From Bacteroides sp. CAG:1076 (GTDB lineage Bacteria > Bacteroidota > Bacteroidia > Bacteroidales > Bacteroidaceae), in NCBI GenBank assembly GCA_000436795.1, contig HF993137.1, positions 1-7,947 on the forward strand: DNA of 7,947 nt. The letters are read 5' to 3'. A model generated the notes under the pieces. That model was not told the origin of the DNA. It searched no databases and was given only the letters and a program-made list of their open reading frames with translations. The stretch's first letter is position 1. Each line of letters begins with the position of its first letter. The translations under genes were made by a program, and so were the position numbers. This document shows, piece by piece, positions 1 through 5,111 of this stretch.

Positions 1-522
1 TGCCGTTTGATATTTTTCGATTCCCTTTTCGTGAGCATCTTCGTTAGTTAATAGACCTGCCCAGTGTAAATTGAGCAGGAACTTGAATTGATTGTTTTCT
101 ATATTCCGGCTTGCTATATTCGCCTGCTGAAAATACGAGAGTGCTTTTTCCTTTTCATCCGAATCCCTGTAATACTGTGCCAGATAGAAAAGTGTCCATG
201 CCTTGTGCAGGGAGTCGCTGCTTGTCCGGTAGTATGCTTCCGCTATCCGGAGCAGTGAATCGCTTTTCACCGGAATGTAGTTTTTATATTGTGCCTGCGT
301 GAATAGCAGTGCATGGAGTGCCTGTTCCTCTTTACGTACCTGCGAAATGGGTGGCATGTGTTGTAGTATCTTCCAGGCACTGTCGGGTCTTTCATACATC
401 AGTTGCTCAATCTGCAGCAGTGAAGCATTTATTTGGTGTGTCCTTTTCTGGTAAATGCCGAGTGAAAGGGCGGCTGCGGTTGCTGTTATGATGACAATGA
501 TGATGAGTGTTTTATTTTTCAT
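1..522 (-). CDS. Membrane-anchored TPR transcriptional regulator (TPR1), N-terminal part
   Basis: This is an open frame of 174 codons without a stop. It begins at the ATG whose complement is at 520-522 and runs off the left edge, so the C-terminus is not visible. The N-terminus (MKNKTLIIIVIITATAAALS) is a hydrophobic signal-anchor. A TPR-like all-helical region follows, with landmarks RPDSAWKIL near residue 45, ALLFTQAQYKNYIPV and DSLLRIAEAYY near 70-95, and FYLAQYYRDS near 107-116. These align almost colinearly with the complete regulator at 1754-3433 (ALLLTQAYYKNYLPV, DSLIRIAADYY, FYLAQVYRDL), so the two are clear paralogues. By analogy the missing part should hold a second membrane helix, a coiled coil and an HTH. 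The gene is divergent from the barrel gene at 848 and probably regulates it. The paralogy is seen directly; the target is inference. Confidence 0.9.
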   Translation of the reverse strand, partial: MKNKTLIIIVIITATAAALSLGIYQKRTHQINASLLQIEQLMYERPDSAWKILQHMPPISQVRKEEQALHALLFTQAQYKNYIPVKSDSLLRIAEAYYRTSSDSLHKAWTLFYLAQYYRDSDEKEKALSYFQQANIASRNIENNQFKFLLNLHWAGLLTNEDAHEKGIEKYQTA

Positions 523-545
523 ACTGAATGTTTGTAAGACTATTA

Positions 546-553
546 CAAATATA
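546..553 (-). promoter_or_regulatory. Putative -7 box of TPR1
   Basis: Read on the minus strand this is TATATTTG, a perfect match to the Bacteroides -7 consensus TAnnTTTG. It lies 23 bases upstream of the TPR1 ATG, giving a leader of about 20 nt. I see no good -33 TTTG at the usual 19-21 nt spacing, so the promoter may be weak or activator-dependent. Confidence 0.5.
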
Positions 554-641
554 AATAATTTGATTGTTTTATCAGTGAATTGCTTGAAAACTGCTTAAAA
601 TATACCTTAAAAAGCGGCATGTTCACTCGTTCTTTTCATTG

Positions 642-653
642 TGTCTACCTTTT
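642..653 (+). promoter_or_regulatory. Upstream copy of the TGTCTACCTTTT box (barrel-gene promoter)
   Basis: TGTCTACCTTTT occurs here and is repeated exactly at 708-719, 66 bp downstream (about six helical turns). A related box is found at two positions before the DUF3244 gene. The site is 116 bp upstream of the -7 element at 758, the same distance as the corresponding first box (3476) to its -7 (3592). It is probably an operator for the adjacent TPR-HTH regulator; no binding is shown. Confidence 0.45.
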
Positions 654-683
654 TCTTTGAAAAATTCTTTTATTGCTTTGATT

Positions 684-697
684 ATCAATATATTGAT
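684..697 (+). repeat. 14-bp perfect palindrome between the two boxes
   Basis: ATCAATATATTGAT is perfectly self-complementary and lies between the two TGTCTACC boxes. It could be a dimer-binding operator. It is very AT-rich, so a chance palindrome cannot be excluded. The DUF3244 promoter also has an AT-rich inverted repeat between its two boxes, with a different sequence and position. Confidence 0.35.
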
Positions 698-706
698 TCT
701 TTATCG

Positions 707-722
707 ATGTCTACCTTTTGTC
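707..722 (+). promoter_or_regulatory. Downstream copy of the box, ATGTCTACCTTTTGTC
   Basis: This 16-mer matches ATGTCCCCCTTTTGTC at 3552-3567, ahead of the DUF3244 gene, at 14 of 16 positions. Its T708 is 50 bp upstream of the -7 box at 758; in the DUF3244 promoter the same distance is 39 bp, 11 bp shorter, about one helical turn. It is a candidate activator site for the TPR-HTH family. Confidence 0.5.
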
Positions 723-757
723 ACCCTCTTTTCCTTGTATAATATTTATTAATGTGT

Positions 758-765
758 TATTTTTG
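758..765 (+). promoter_or_regulatory. Putative -7 box of the barrel gene
   Basis: TATTTTTG is a perfect TAnnTTTG match. It would place the transcript start near 770 and give a leader of about 77 nt before the ATG at 848. No TTTG occurs at the normal -33 spacing; the nearest upstream one is inside the box at 717-720, too far away. This fits an activator-dependent promoter. Confidence 0.5.
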
Positions 766-772
766 TAATAAC

Positions 773-797
773 GAACAGTGATAATCAGACACTGTTT
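773..797 (+). promoter_or_regulatory. Leader hairpin upstream of the barrel gene
   Basis: AACAGTG (774-780) and CACTGTT (790-796) are perfect inverted repeats around a 9-nt loop, with one extra G-T pair outside. If transcription starts near 770 this hairpin sits at the 5' end of the mRNA, where such structures often stabilise transcripts. It has no T-run, so it is not an obvious terminator. Confidence 0.35.
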
Positions 798-847
798 ATA
801 TGACAGCGATATACTGCTCCAGCATGTTAAATTAAATCATTACGCAT

Positions 848-1501
848 ATGAAAAACGTTTATCTAGTAGTTCTGTTTACTTTTCTTGCATCTTCCTTGCA
901 TGCCCAAGTTAAATCATCTCACGCTGAAAAGGTAGAGGTTTCCGCAGGAATAGGTTATGGCTGGTTGCTCAATTCGAATCTATCTCCGTACGGGTTGCAT
1001 TATCGGGGTAATTATGATGGAGGCATTCAGGGCAGTGTGGATGCCTTTTACAAGTTTTCCAAAAGGTTTGGTATAGGAGCCTTGTACACCAACTTCTCTA
1101 CTTCTGGCAATTATTCGGTAGGTCCTGCACTGGTATCCGAAGATATTCAGGTTAACTACGTGGGTCCCCAGATGAAATTTAGTTGTGATATATCCGACCG
1201 CTGCATCTTGTCTGTCAGTTACGGAGGCGGTTATCTGTGGTATATTGATAAAGGTTGGCAGGACGAAACGGAATATAAGGTGACGGCACACTCCTGGGGA
1301 GTAAATATAAATTGCGGTGTTTCTTACCGTGTGTTGTCTCATTTGGATGTGTTTGCCAATATCGGTTGCTTTGGAACGACTGATATCAAGAAGAGCAAGG
1401 TGGAATCGCAAGGTGCAACTACCGAAGAGGAAATGCACGATCCGTATAAATTGAGTTTCAGGACTATCGGACTGATGGCGGGCATACGGGTTCCTTTTTG
1501 A
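848..1501 (+). CDS. Small outer-membrane beta-barrel protein (porin family)
   Basis: This 217-residue protein has a type I signal peptide (residues 1-19, cleavage likely after SSLHA before Q20). The rest alternates hydrophobic and polar residues, rich in Gly and aromatics, as in an eight-strand barrel: VSAGIGYGWLL (31-41), FGIGALYTNF (74-83), YVGPQMKFSC (104-113), SVSYGGGYLWY (122-132), WGVNINCGVSY (150-160), LDVFANIGCFG (166-176), TIGLMAGIRVPF (206-217). It ends in Phe, the usual BAM-recognition residue. Long polar stretches near 134-146 and 180-200 look like loops. Members of the OmpA/OmpW-like small barrel superfamily have this size; the ligand or role is unknown. The gene is divergent from TPR1 and followed by a hairpin terminator, so it is probably monocistronic and a target of TPR1. 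Confidence 0.85.
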   Translation: MKNVYLVVLFTFLASSLHAQVKSSHAEKVEVSAGIGYGWLLNSNLSPYGLHYRGNYDGGIQGSVDAFYKFSKRFGIGALYTNFSTSGNYSVGPALVSEDIQVNYVGPQMKFSCDISDRCILSVSYGGGYLWYIDKGWQDETEYKVTAHSWGVNINCGVSYRVLSHLDVFANIGCFGTTDIKKSKVESQGATTEEEMHDPYKLSFRTIGLMAGIRVPF

Positions 1502-1561
1502 GTTCAAGTGTAGCAAATAAGCATTCCCTGTGTTGCCGGAGTATCATTTTCCGGCAGCACA
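1496..1561 (+). repeat. 66-bp direct repeat, copy 1
   Basis: Aligns without gaps to 7731-7796 (offset 6235) with 6 mismatches. It starts at the end of the barrel gene, overlapping its stop codon, and contains the terminator hairpin. Identity drops sharply after 1561. The two copies bracket the TPR2-to-7730 gene block. Confidence 0.9.
1529..1561 (+). terminator. Hairpin terminator after the barrel gene
   Basis: TGTGTTGCCGGA (1529-1540) pairs with TCCGGCAGCACA (1550-1561): a 12-bp GC-rich stem with one G-T pair. No long T-run follows. Compared with copy 2 at 7758-7802, the lower part of the stem is broken on the right arm (CACAAGG here, CACAGGG there), so this copy looks like a partial or decayed version. 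Confidence 0.6.
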
Positions 1562-1614
1562 AGGTTGTTCGGCTGAAAAAACTCAGCTGCATTCTGCCTG
1601 GCTGTACGGTGTTG

Positions 1615-1680
1615 AGTTCTCCTTTATGGTATGAAGACATACTTTCCCTATGATGGAGAGAACTGTTATTTTCATACCAT
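1615..1680 (+). repeat. Two interleaved inverted repeats upstream of TPR2
   Basis: ATGGTATGAA (1626-1635) and TTCATACCAT (1671-1680) are perfect 10-bp inverted repeats. AGTTCTCC (1615-1622) and GGAGAGAACT (1655-1664) also pair, with a 2-nt bulge. The arms alternate (A, B, A', B'), which as RNA would allow a pseudoknot and as DNA could be two operators. The set lies upstream of the predicted TPR2 -7 box, so it would be transcribed only by read-through from the barrel gene. Confidence 0.55.
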
Positions 1681-1717
1681 TTCCCGTTTTGCCATCGCAT
1701 GATAAGCGGATTCTTCT

Positions 1718-1725
1718 TATATTTG
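1718..1725 (+). promoter_or_regulatory. Putative -7 box of TPR2
   Basis: TATATTTG is a perfect TAnnTTTG match, 36 bases before the ATG. It is the same octamer as in front of the paralogue TPR1. A TTTG at 1688-1691 is 26 nt upstream, longer than the usual spacing, so a canonical -33 is not supported. Confidence 0.5.
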
Positions 1726-1753
1726 TAGGGAAGAATAAACATCGCTTAGTATT

Positions 1754-3433
1754 ATGAAGTCAAGTCGGGTTATCATCATAATTGTTCTTTTGCTGCTGGT
1801 TTTTGGCGGCTTCTCCGGCTGGCAGTACGCGCATCGGCGTATTTACCGTGAGCTTCAGGCTGTGGAACGTGTGATGGGCACACATCCCGACAGCGCATTG
1901 TCGTTGTTGCGTAAAATTTCTTCTCCCGACCGTCTTCATGGCAGGAACCGTGCATACTATGCCCTTCTTCTTACTCAGGCTTACTACAAGAACTACCTTC
2001 CTGTTACAGATGATTCACTAATCCGCATAGCAGCCGATTATTATGCTTCCGGCAGCGATTCCTTACGTAAGTCTCAGAGCTATTTTTATCTGGCACAGGT
2101 TTACCGTGACCTGGGTGACCGCCGCCGTTCCCTCGACTGTTTTCATCGGGCCGGTCTGTCTGCCGAGGGATGCCGTGACTACAAGTATCTCGGTCTGCTT
2201 TATTATCACTGGGGCTGTCTGCTTCAGGAGGAAAAGCCTTATAGTGAGGGTCTCAGTAAATTTTGGATATCAGATTTCTATAAAAGACTTCTTGGCGATA
2301 CCGCAAGCAGGGTATATTCTTTAACGGAGATGGGATGGAGCTACATTCTTCTGGAGAAATATGATTCGGCATACCACTGTCTGTCGGAAGGCTTGGAACT
2401 GGAGAACCGGTATGATCGGAATCCATATAAACTATCGGTGCTACATCACCGGTTGGCGATATGTTATTATTTGAACGGGAAGTATCGGGAGGCTTTGTAT
2501 CACTTAAACAAGGAAACGTGGGAGGAAGGAAGTGCTCCACGCAGAAGGGCGGACCTGATGAAGGGCCGTTCTTTCGCTGGTCTTCAGCAACTGGATTCTG
2601 CCCGTTATTATATTGAACGTATCCGGCAAGAGGATGACCTGGATGCGATGCTGGAATACAACCAGATGAGTTCACGGCTGTGCCGTCAGGAAGGCGACTT
2701 CCGTCAGGCTCTGGCATATCATGAGCAGTACTCCTTGTATGTCGATTCGCTGACTCACCGCCGGGAAAACGAGAGGGTGATGCAGTGGCAGAAGAAATAC
2801 GACTATTCGCTGGTACGGAATGAGAACATGCGGCTGAAAACAGAGTCGCAGCAGAAGGATATCGTGACGCTTGTGTGTATCATCGTCCTGCTTCTTCTTG
2901 TTCCTTTCCTCTATGCTGTCTATCTTCGTTTCAAGCGAAGAAAAGAATCGTTTCTCCGTCGTCAGCACCAGTTGATGGAGGCCAATATTCAGAGTTTGCA
3001 GGCAAAGGATTCTGAATTGTTACGAATCCGTCAGGAATTAGCGAGTAAGGAACGTAAGTGGAGGGAAAGTGTATTTCTTTCTGACCCGTTGGTAAAGCAT
3101 ATCGATACCTTTGTCCAGCTTTCTCTGCTGGATAAGGACCGTTTGTCTTCCTCGTATAAGCTCTCAAGGGCCGATTGGGATCATCTGATATCATTGCTTA
3201 ACTCCTGTCATAACAACTATGTGAGTCGTCTGCAAAGTGAATTTCCCGGTTTAAAGGAAATAGAGATTTCTATATGCTGCCTGCTCCGAATGCATATAAA
3301 AAACAGGGATATCTGCTATTTGCTCGGTATCAGCGACGATGCGCTAAAGAAACGTAAATACCGAATCAAGACGGACAAGCTTCACCTTCGGGATGCGGAA
3401 ATAAGTCTGGAAGATTTCCTGTGTTCGTATTGA
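1754..3433 (+). CDS. Membrane-anchored TPR-HTH transcriptional regulator (TPR2)
   Basis: This 559-residue protein is probably a one-component regulator that senses in the periplasm and acts on DNA in the cytoplasm. Domains in order: hydrophobic anchor (6-22); TPR-like helical repeats (about 30-345), with RAYYALLLTQAYYKNY (66-81), SYFYLAQVYRDLGD (109-122) and LAICYYLNGKYREALYHL (234-251); a second membrane helix (371-391); basic RFKRR (392-396); a coiled coil (398-440); and a C-terminal LuxR/sigma-4-like HTH (about 498-545). In the HTH, LKEIEISICCLLRM, then IKNRDICYLLGIS and ALKKRKYRI match the pattern of Bacteroidetes TPR regulators (usually 'ELRICCLIRLGFSNKEIADILGIS...VKSHRYRIRKK'). The gene is GC-richer than those downstream and has its own promoter. 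It sits 190 bp before the DUF3244 gene on the same strand and probably activates that operon. The ligand is unknown. Confidence 0.88.
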   Translation: MKSSRVIIIIVLLLLVFGGFSGWQYAHRRIYRELQAVERVMGTHPDSALSLLRKISSPDRLHGRNRAYYALLLTQAYYKNYLPVTDDSLIRIAADYYASGSDSLRKSQSYFYLAQVYRDLGDRRRSLDCFHRAGLSAEGCRDYKYLGLLYYHWGCLLQEEKPYSEGLSKFWISDFYKRLLGDTASRVYSLTEMGWSYILLEKYDSAYHCLSEGLELENRYDRNPYKLSVLHHRLAICYYLNGKYREALYHLNKETWEEGSAPRRRADLMKGRSFAGLQQLDSARYYIERIRQEDDLDAMLEYNQMSSRLCRQEGDFRQALAYHEQYSLYVDSLTHRRENERVMQWQKKYDYSLVRNENMRLKTESQQKDIVTLVCIIVLLLLVPFLYAVYLRFKRRKESFLRRQHQLMEANIQSLQAKDSELLRIRQELASKERKWRESVFLSDPLVKHIDTFVQLSLLDKDRLSSSYKLSRADWDHLISLLNSCHNNYVSRLQSEFPGLKEIEISICCLLRMHIKNRDICYLLGISDDALKKRKYRIKTDKLHLRDAEISLEDFLCSY

Positions 3434-3474
3434 TTCCTGCCTTTTTGTGTACTGTTTTCTTCTTCTGGAACGTG

Positions 3475-3484
3475 ATGTCCCCTT
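3475..3484 (+). promoter_or_regulatory. Upstream box before the DUF3244 gene (ATGTCCCCTT)
   Basis: ATGTCCCCTT resembles the start of the box at 3552-3567 (ATGTCCCCCTTTTGTC). It lies 77 bp upstream of it and 116 bp from the -7 at 3592, the same 116 bp seen from the first box of the barrel-gene promoter. The 3' half of the box (TTTTGTC) is not conserved here, so this is the weakest of the four copies. Confidence 0.35.
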
Positions 3485-3498
3485 AAAAAAGTAAGGTG

Positions 3499-3522
3499 TA
3501 ATATACATGGTGCTGTATATTA
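3499..3522 (+). terminator. AT-rich hairpin downstream of TPR2; terminator or operator
   Basis: TAATATACA (3499-3507) and TGTATATTA (3514-3522) are a perfect 9-bp inverted repeat with a 6-nt loop. A T-run (3535-3540) begins 13 nt later, too far for a classic intrinsic terminator. A smaller inverted repeat, CCTTA/TAAGG (3481-3496), precedes it. It may end the TPR2 transcript or act as an operator, since it lies between the two boxes of the next promoter. Confidence 0.4.
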
Positions 3523-3551
3523 GATTATTATACGTTTTTTACTCCAGAAAA

Positions 3552-3567
3552 ATGTCCCCCTTTTGTC
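3552..3567 (+). promoter_or_regulatory. Main box of the DUF3244 promoter, ATGTCCCCCTTTTGTC
   Basis: Matches the barrel-gene box at 707-722 in 14 of 16 positions. It is 39 bp upstream of the -7 element (T3553 to T3592). It is a candidate binding site for TPR2. The shared sequence ahead of two unrelated gene types, each beside a TPR-HTH paralogue, is the main support. Confidence 0.5.
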
Positions 3568-3591
3568 CGATGGAAAATGTTTTTGAAAGGT

Positions 3592-3599
3592 TAATTTTG
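3592..3599 (+). promoter_or_regulatory. Putative -7 box of the DUF3244 operon
   Basis: TAATTTTG matches TAnnTTTG exactly. A start near 3604 would leave a leader of about 20 nt before the ATG at 3624. There is no TTTG at the normal -33 distance (3568-3571 reads CGAT), which fits dependence on an activator bound upstream. Confidence 0.5.
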
Positions 3600-3623
3600 T
3601 CATAACCTTAAAAAATAGAAAGA

Positions 3624-3971
3624 ATGAAAAGTATTTTATTTTCAGTTGGATTGGCGTTATGCTGTGTACATGTAATAGCCGAGGAAGTAATTGTGTGGGA
3701 TGCGAAAGGTATACCACCTGTAAAGGAACAACAAGAAATACCGATATATGTTGATATTAATGATTCTTTATTAGGACTTCATTTTTTAGATAAAGTAGAT
3801 CAGGTCACTATTACAGTTGTTGGTGTGGAGGGAATTGTTTATCAGAAAGAAGTTACCACTCCATTTCCAAAGTCGATTTATGTAGATTTGAATCAATACC
3901 GTAGTGGTGAATATACAATCTATATAAAAGATACCAAAGGAAATCTGCTTTGGGGAAATTTTTTGAAATAA
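3624..3971 (+). CDS. DUF3244-like secreted small protein
   Basis: This 115-residue protein has a signal peptide (residues 1-19, cleavage likely after VHVIA) and a mature domain of about 96 residues, rich in beta strands: IPIYVDINDSLLGLHF (40-55), QVTITVVGVEGIVYQKEV (60-77), SIYVDLNQYRSGEYTIYI (84-101), then a final GNLLWGNFL. The closing pattern, a conserved Y-x-S-G-E-Y-T-I strand followed by a short hairpin, is typical of the Bacteroidetes DUF3244 family. From memory, a structure from that family shows an immunoglobulin-like beta-sandwich. The family has no established function. There is no lipobox, so it should be periplasmic or secreted. It is first in the AT-rich block, right after the box-containing promoter, and 63 bp before lipoprotein A. 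Confidence 0.75.
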   Translation: MKSILFSVGLALCCVHVIAEEVIVWDAKGIPPVKEQQEIPIYVDINDSLLGLHFLDKVDQVTITVVGVEGIVYQKEVTTPFPKSIYVDLNQYRSGEYTIYIKDTKGNLLWGNFLK

Positions 3972-3976
3972 GAATT

Positions 3977-3997
3977 ATAGAAACTGCGCAGTTCTAT
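3977..3997 (+). terminator. Hairpin between the DUF3244 gene and lipoprotein A
   Basis: AACTGCGCAGTT (3982-3993) is a perfect 12-bp palindrome, flanked by ATAG (3977-3980) and CTAT (3994-3997), which also pair with a one-base bulge. It begins 6 bases after the DUF3244 stop, and a T-rich stretch follows. It could be a partial terminator or a processing site lowering expression of the lipoprotein genes relative to the first gene. The loop is tight (about 4 nt once the centre opens). Confidence 0.4.
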
Positions 3998-4034
3998 TAT
4001 TTTGATATTATTTGTTTAATTAAAAAATGAGATT

Positions 4035-4931
4035 ATGAAAAACATATTTTATTTGATGGTGAGTGTAATCGTGATAGGAGCATCTGTAATTTATGCATGC
4101 TCTCGTGAGGAATTCCATGGTGCATCTGAGTATCATCCTTCTCGTGTTGAACAATCTTATGTACAATTACAGAATGATTTAATTTGGTATACAGAAAAGT
4201 TTGTGTCAAATAAGGAGTATTCGACTCGTAGTTCTGTTTATCCGATTGTATCGTTGGAATCAACAGAAGTCTTTGTTCAGCCTCATTTAGATTTAATACC
4301 CATACAACCTTCAAAAACACAAGATGTGGTTAGTGCTGATGTAAGAGGTGCTATGATAGGTAGTATTTGGGGATTAAAGGGGGCCATTTTATATGGGGCT
4401 GGTTCTTCTCTTATAGCGGCAGCGAAATCTTCCCAAGTATCTGTTAATTCAGTTGTATATGCGACTGTTGATAGAAGTGATAATGATAGTCTAGGTTATT
4501 TTCATAATCAAATAATAGCAGATGCAATGCCGCTTTTATTGGAAAATGAAGATGAAGTGTCTGGAGATCTTATTTTTGATTTAACAGAACAAGTAATGCT
4601 TCAGCTTTCAGAAAATTATTCAGAGGCAGAAATAAAAGAAATGAAAACAGATTTTCTTCATTTTCTTGATATTGCCATTTTACCACCAAAAGAAGATTGG
4701 AATAATAATATTCAGGAAGAATACCCTGAGATAGCTCAGGATATTCAAATTATAAATGAATATTTTGAAACTGTACATGATTTTACTTATAGTGGAGAAC
4801 TGTTAAATTATACGCATGGCTTTAAAGAGGTAATTAATAATTCCGGAATTTCTGAAGAGGCTAAAAATCGACTTACAGGTAGTTTGAATGTAGCTGCAAA
4901 TAGTTTTATATTGTGGACTCCTGTCGAGTAA
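4035..4931 (+). CDS. Lipoprotein A, glycine-rich helix protein of unknown function
   Basis: This 298-residue protein is a lipoprotein: hydrophobic signal 1-21 and lipobox ending at Cys22 (VIYAC). The mature end starts C-S-R-E-E, acidic like Bacteroidetes surface-export signals. Modules in order: a linker containing T-R-S-S (64-67); an A-D-x-x-G motif (101-105) leading into a Gly/Ala-rich hydrophobic stretch (105-130, G at 105, 109, 113, 116, 121, 123); a G-Y-F-H-N motif (154-158) opening an acidic, all-helical domain; and a closing helix (about 273-294) with SEEAKNRL...NSFILW. The same modules occur in lipoproteins B and C, but there the helical domain comes before the glycine-rich helix. I do not recognise a named family. 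A membrane-active or adhesion role is possible. It is probably co-transcribed with the DUF3244 gene. Confidence 0.75.
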   Translation: MKNIFYLMVSVIVIGASVIYACSREEFHGASEYHPSRVEQSYVQLQNDLIWYTEKFVSNKEYSTRSSVYPIVSLESTEVFVQPHLDLIPIQPSKTQDVVSADVRGAMIGSIWGLKGAILYGAGSSLIAAAKSSQVSVNSVVYATVDRSDNDSLGYFHNQIIADAMPLLLENEDEVSGDLIFDLTEQVMLQLSENYSEAEIKEMKTDFLHFLDIAILPPKEDWNNNIQEEYPEIAQDIQIINEYFETVHDFTYSGELLNYTHGFKEVINNSGISEEAKNRLTGSLNVAANSFILWTPVE

Positions 4932-4970
4932 TGAGAAGTTAATCCGTAATGTTAAAGAAAAATTGTCTTG

Positions 4971-5073
4971 TTTGTTTTCAAGAAAGAATATATAGTAATT
5001 TGTATATTTTCTTTTTATTAATTTCAGATATTCTTCATTATAAGAATTTTAAATATAAAAAATATTATACTTG
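4971..5073 (+). promoter_or_regulatory. Weak promoter candidates before lipoprotein B
   Basis: The 180-bp gap 4932-5111 is very AT-rich. TTTG at 4971-4974 is followed after 20 nt by GTAATTTG (4995-5002), correct -33/-7 spacing but a mismatch in the TA of the -7. TATACTTG at 5066-5073 is a one-mismatch -7 without a -33. Neither is convincing. No strong terminator is seen after lipoprotein A; only a 5-bp TCTTG/CAAGA hairpin near 4965-4983. Confidence 0.2.
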
Positions 5074-5111
5074 AAGCGAAACCCAATTAATAACCTTAAA
5101 TTCTTTTTTCT

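Noticed and set aside
111..491. Two plus-strand open frames (111-302, 309-491)
   Set aside because: They overlap the minus-strand TPR1 gene, whose frame is open for all 174 codons and is homologous to TPR2; the plus-strand peptides show no domain or signal.
523..847. RNA gene, CRISPR array or riboswitch in the 325-bp divergent gap
   Set aside because: Beyond the boxes, palindrome, -7 elements and leader hairpin listed, I see no tRNA cloverleaf, repeat-spacer pattern or known riboswitch core here or elsewhere in the window.
980..1742. Minus-strand open frames over the barrel gene and its downstream gap (980-1516, 1464-1742)
   Set aside because: Shadows of the barrel gene; the second crosses the terminator hairpin and the interleaved repeats and has no plausible start region.
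2043..3194. Open frames in other frames inside the TPR2 gene
   Set aside because: The TPR2 frame is continuous with a recognisable domain order; the others are compositional shadows in GC-rich DNA.
4027..4038. Three-codon frame ATG AGA TTA TGA overlapping the start of lipoprotein A
   Set aside because: Too short to support; AT-rich leader sequence produces these easily.
3520..4320. Minus-strand frames at 3520-3717 and 4033-4320
   Set aside because: The first covers the DUF3244 promoter and signal peptide, the second covers lipoprotein A; neither has a signal or homology I can see.
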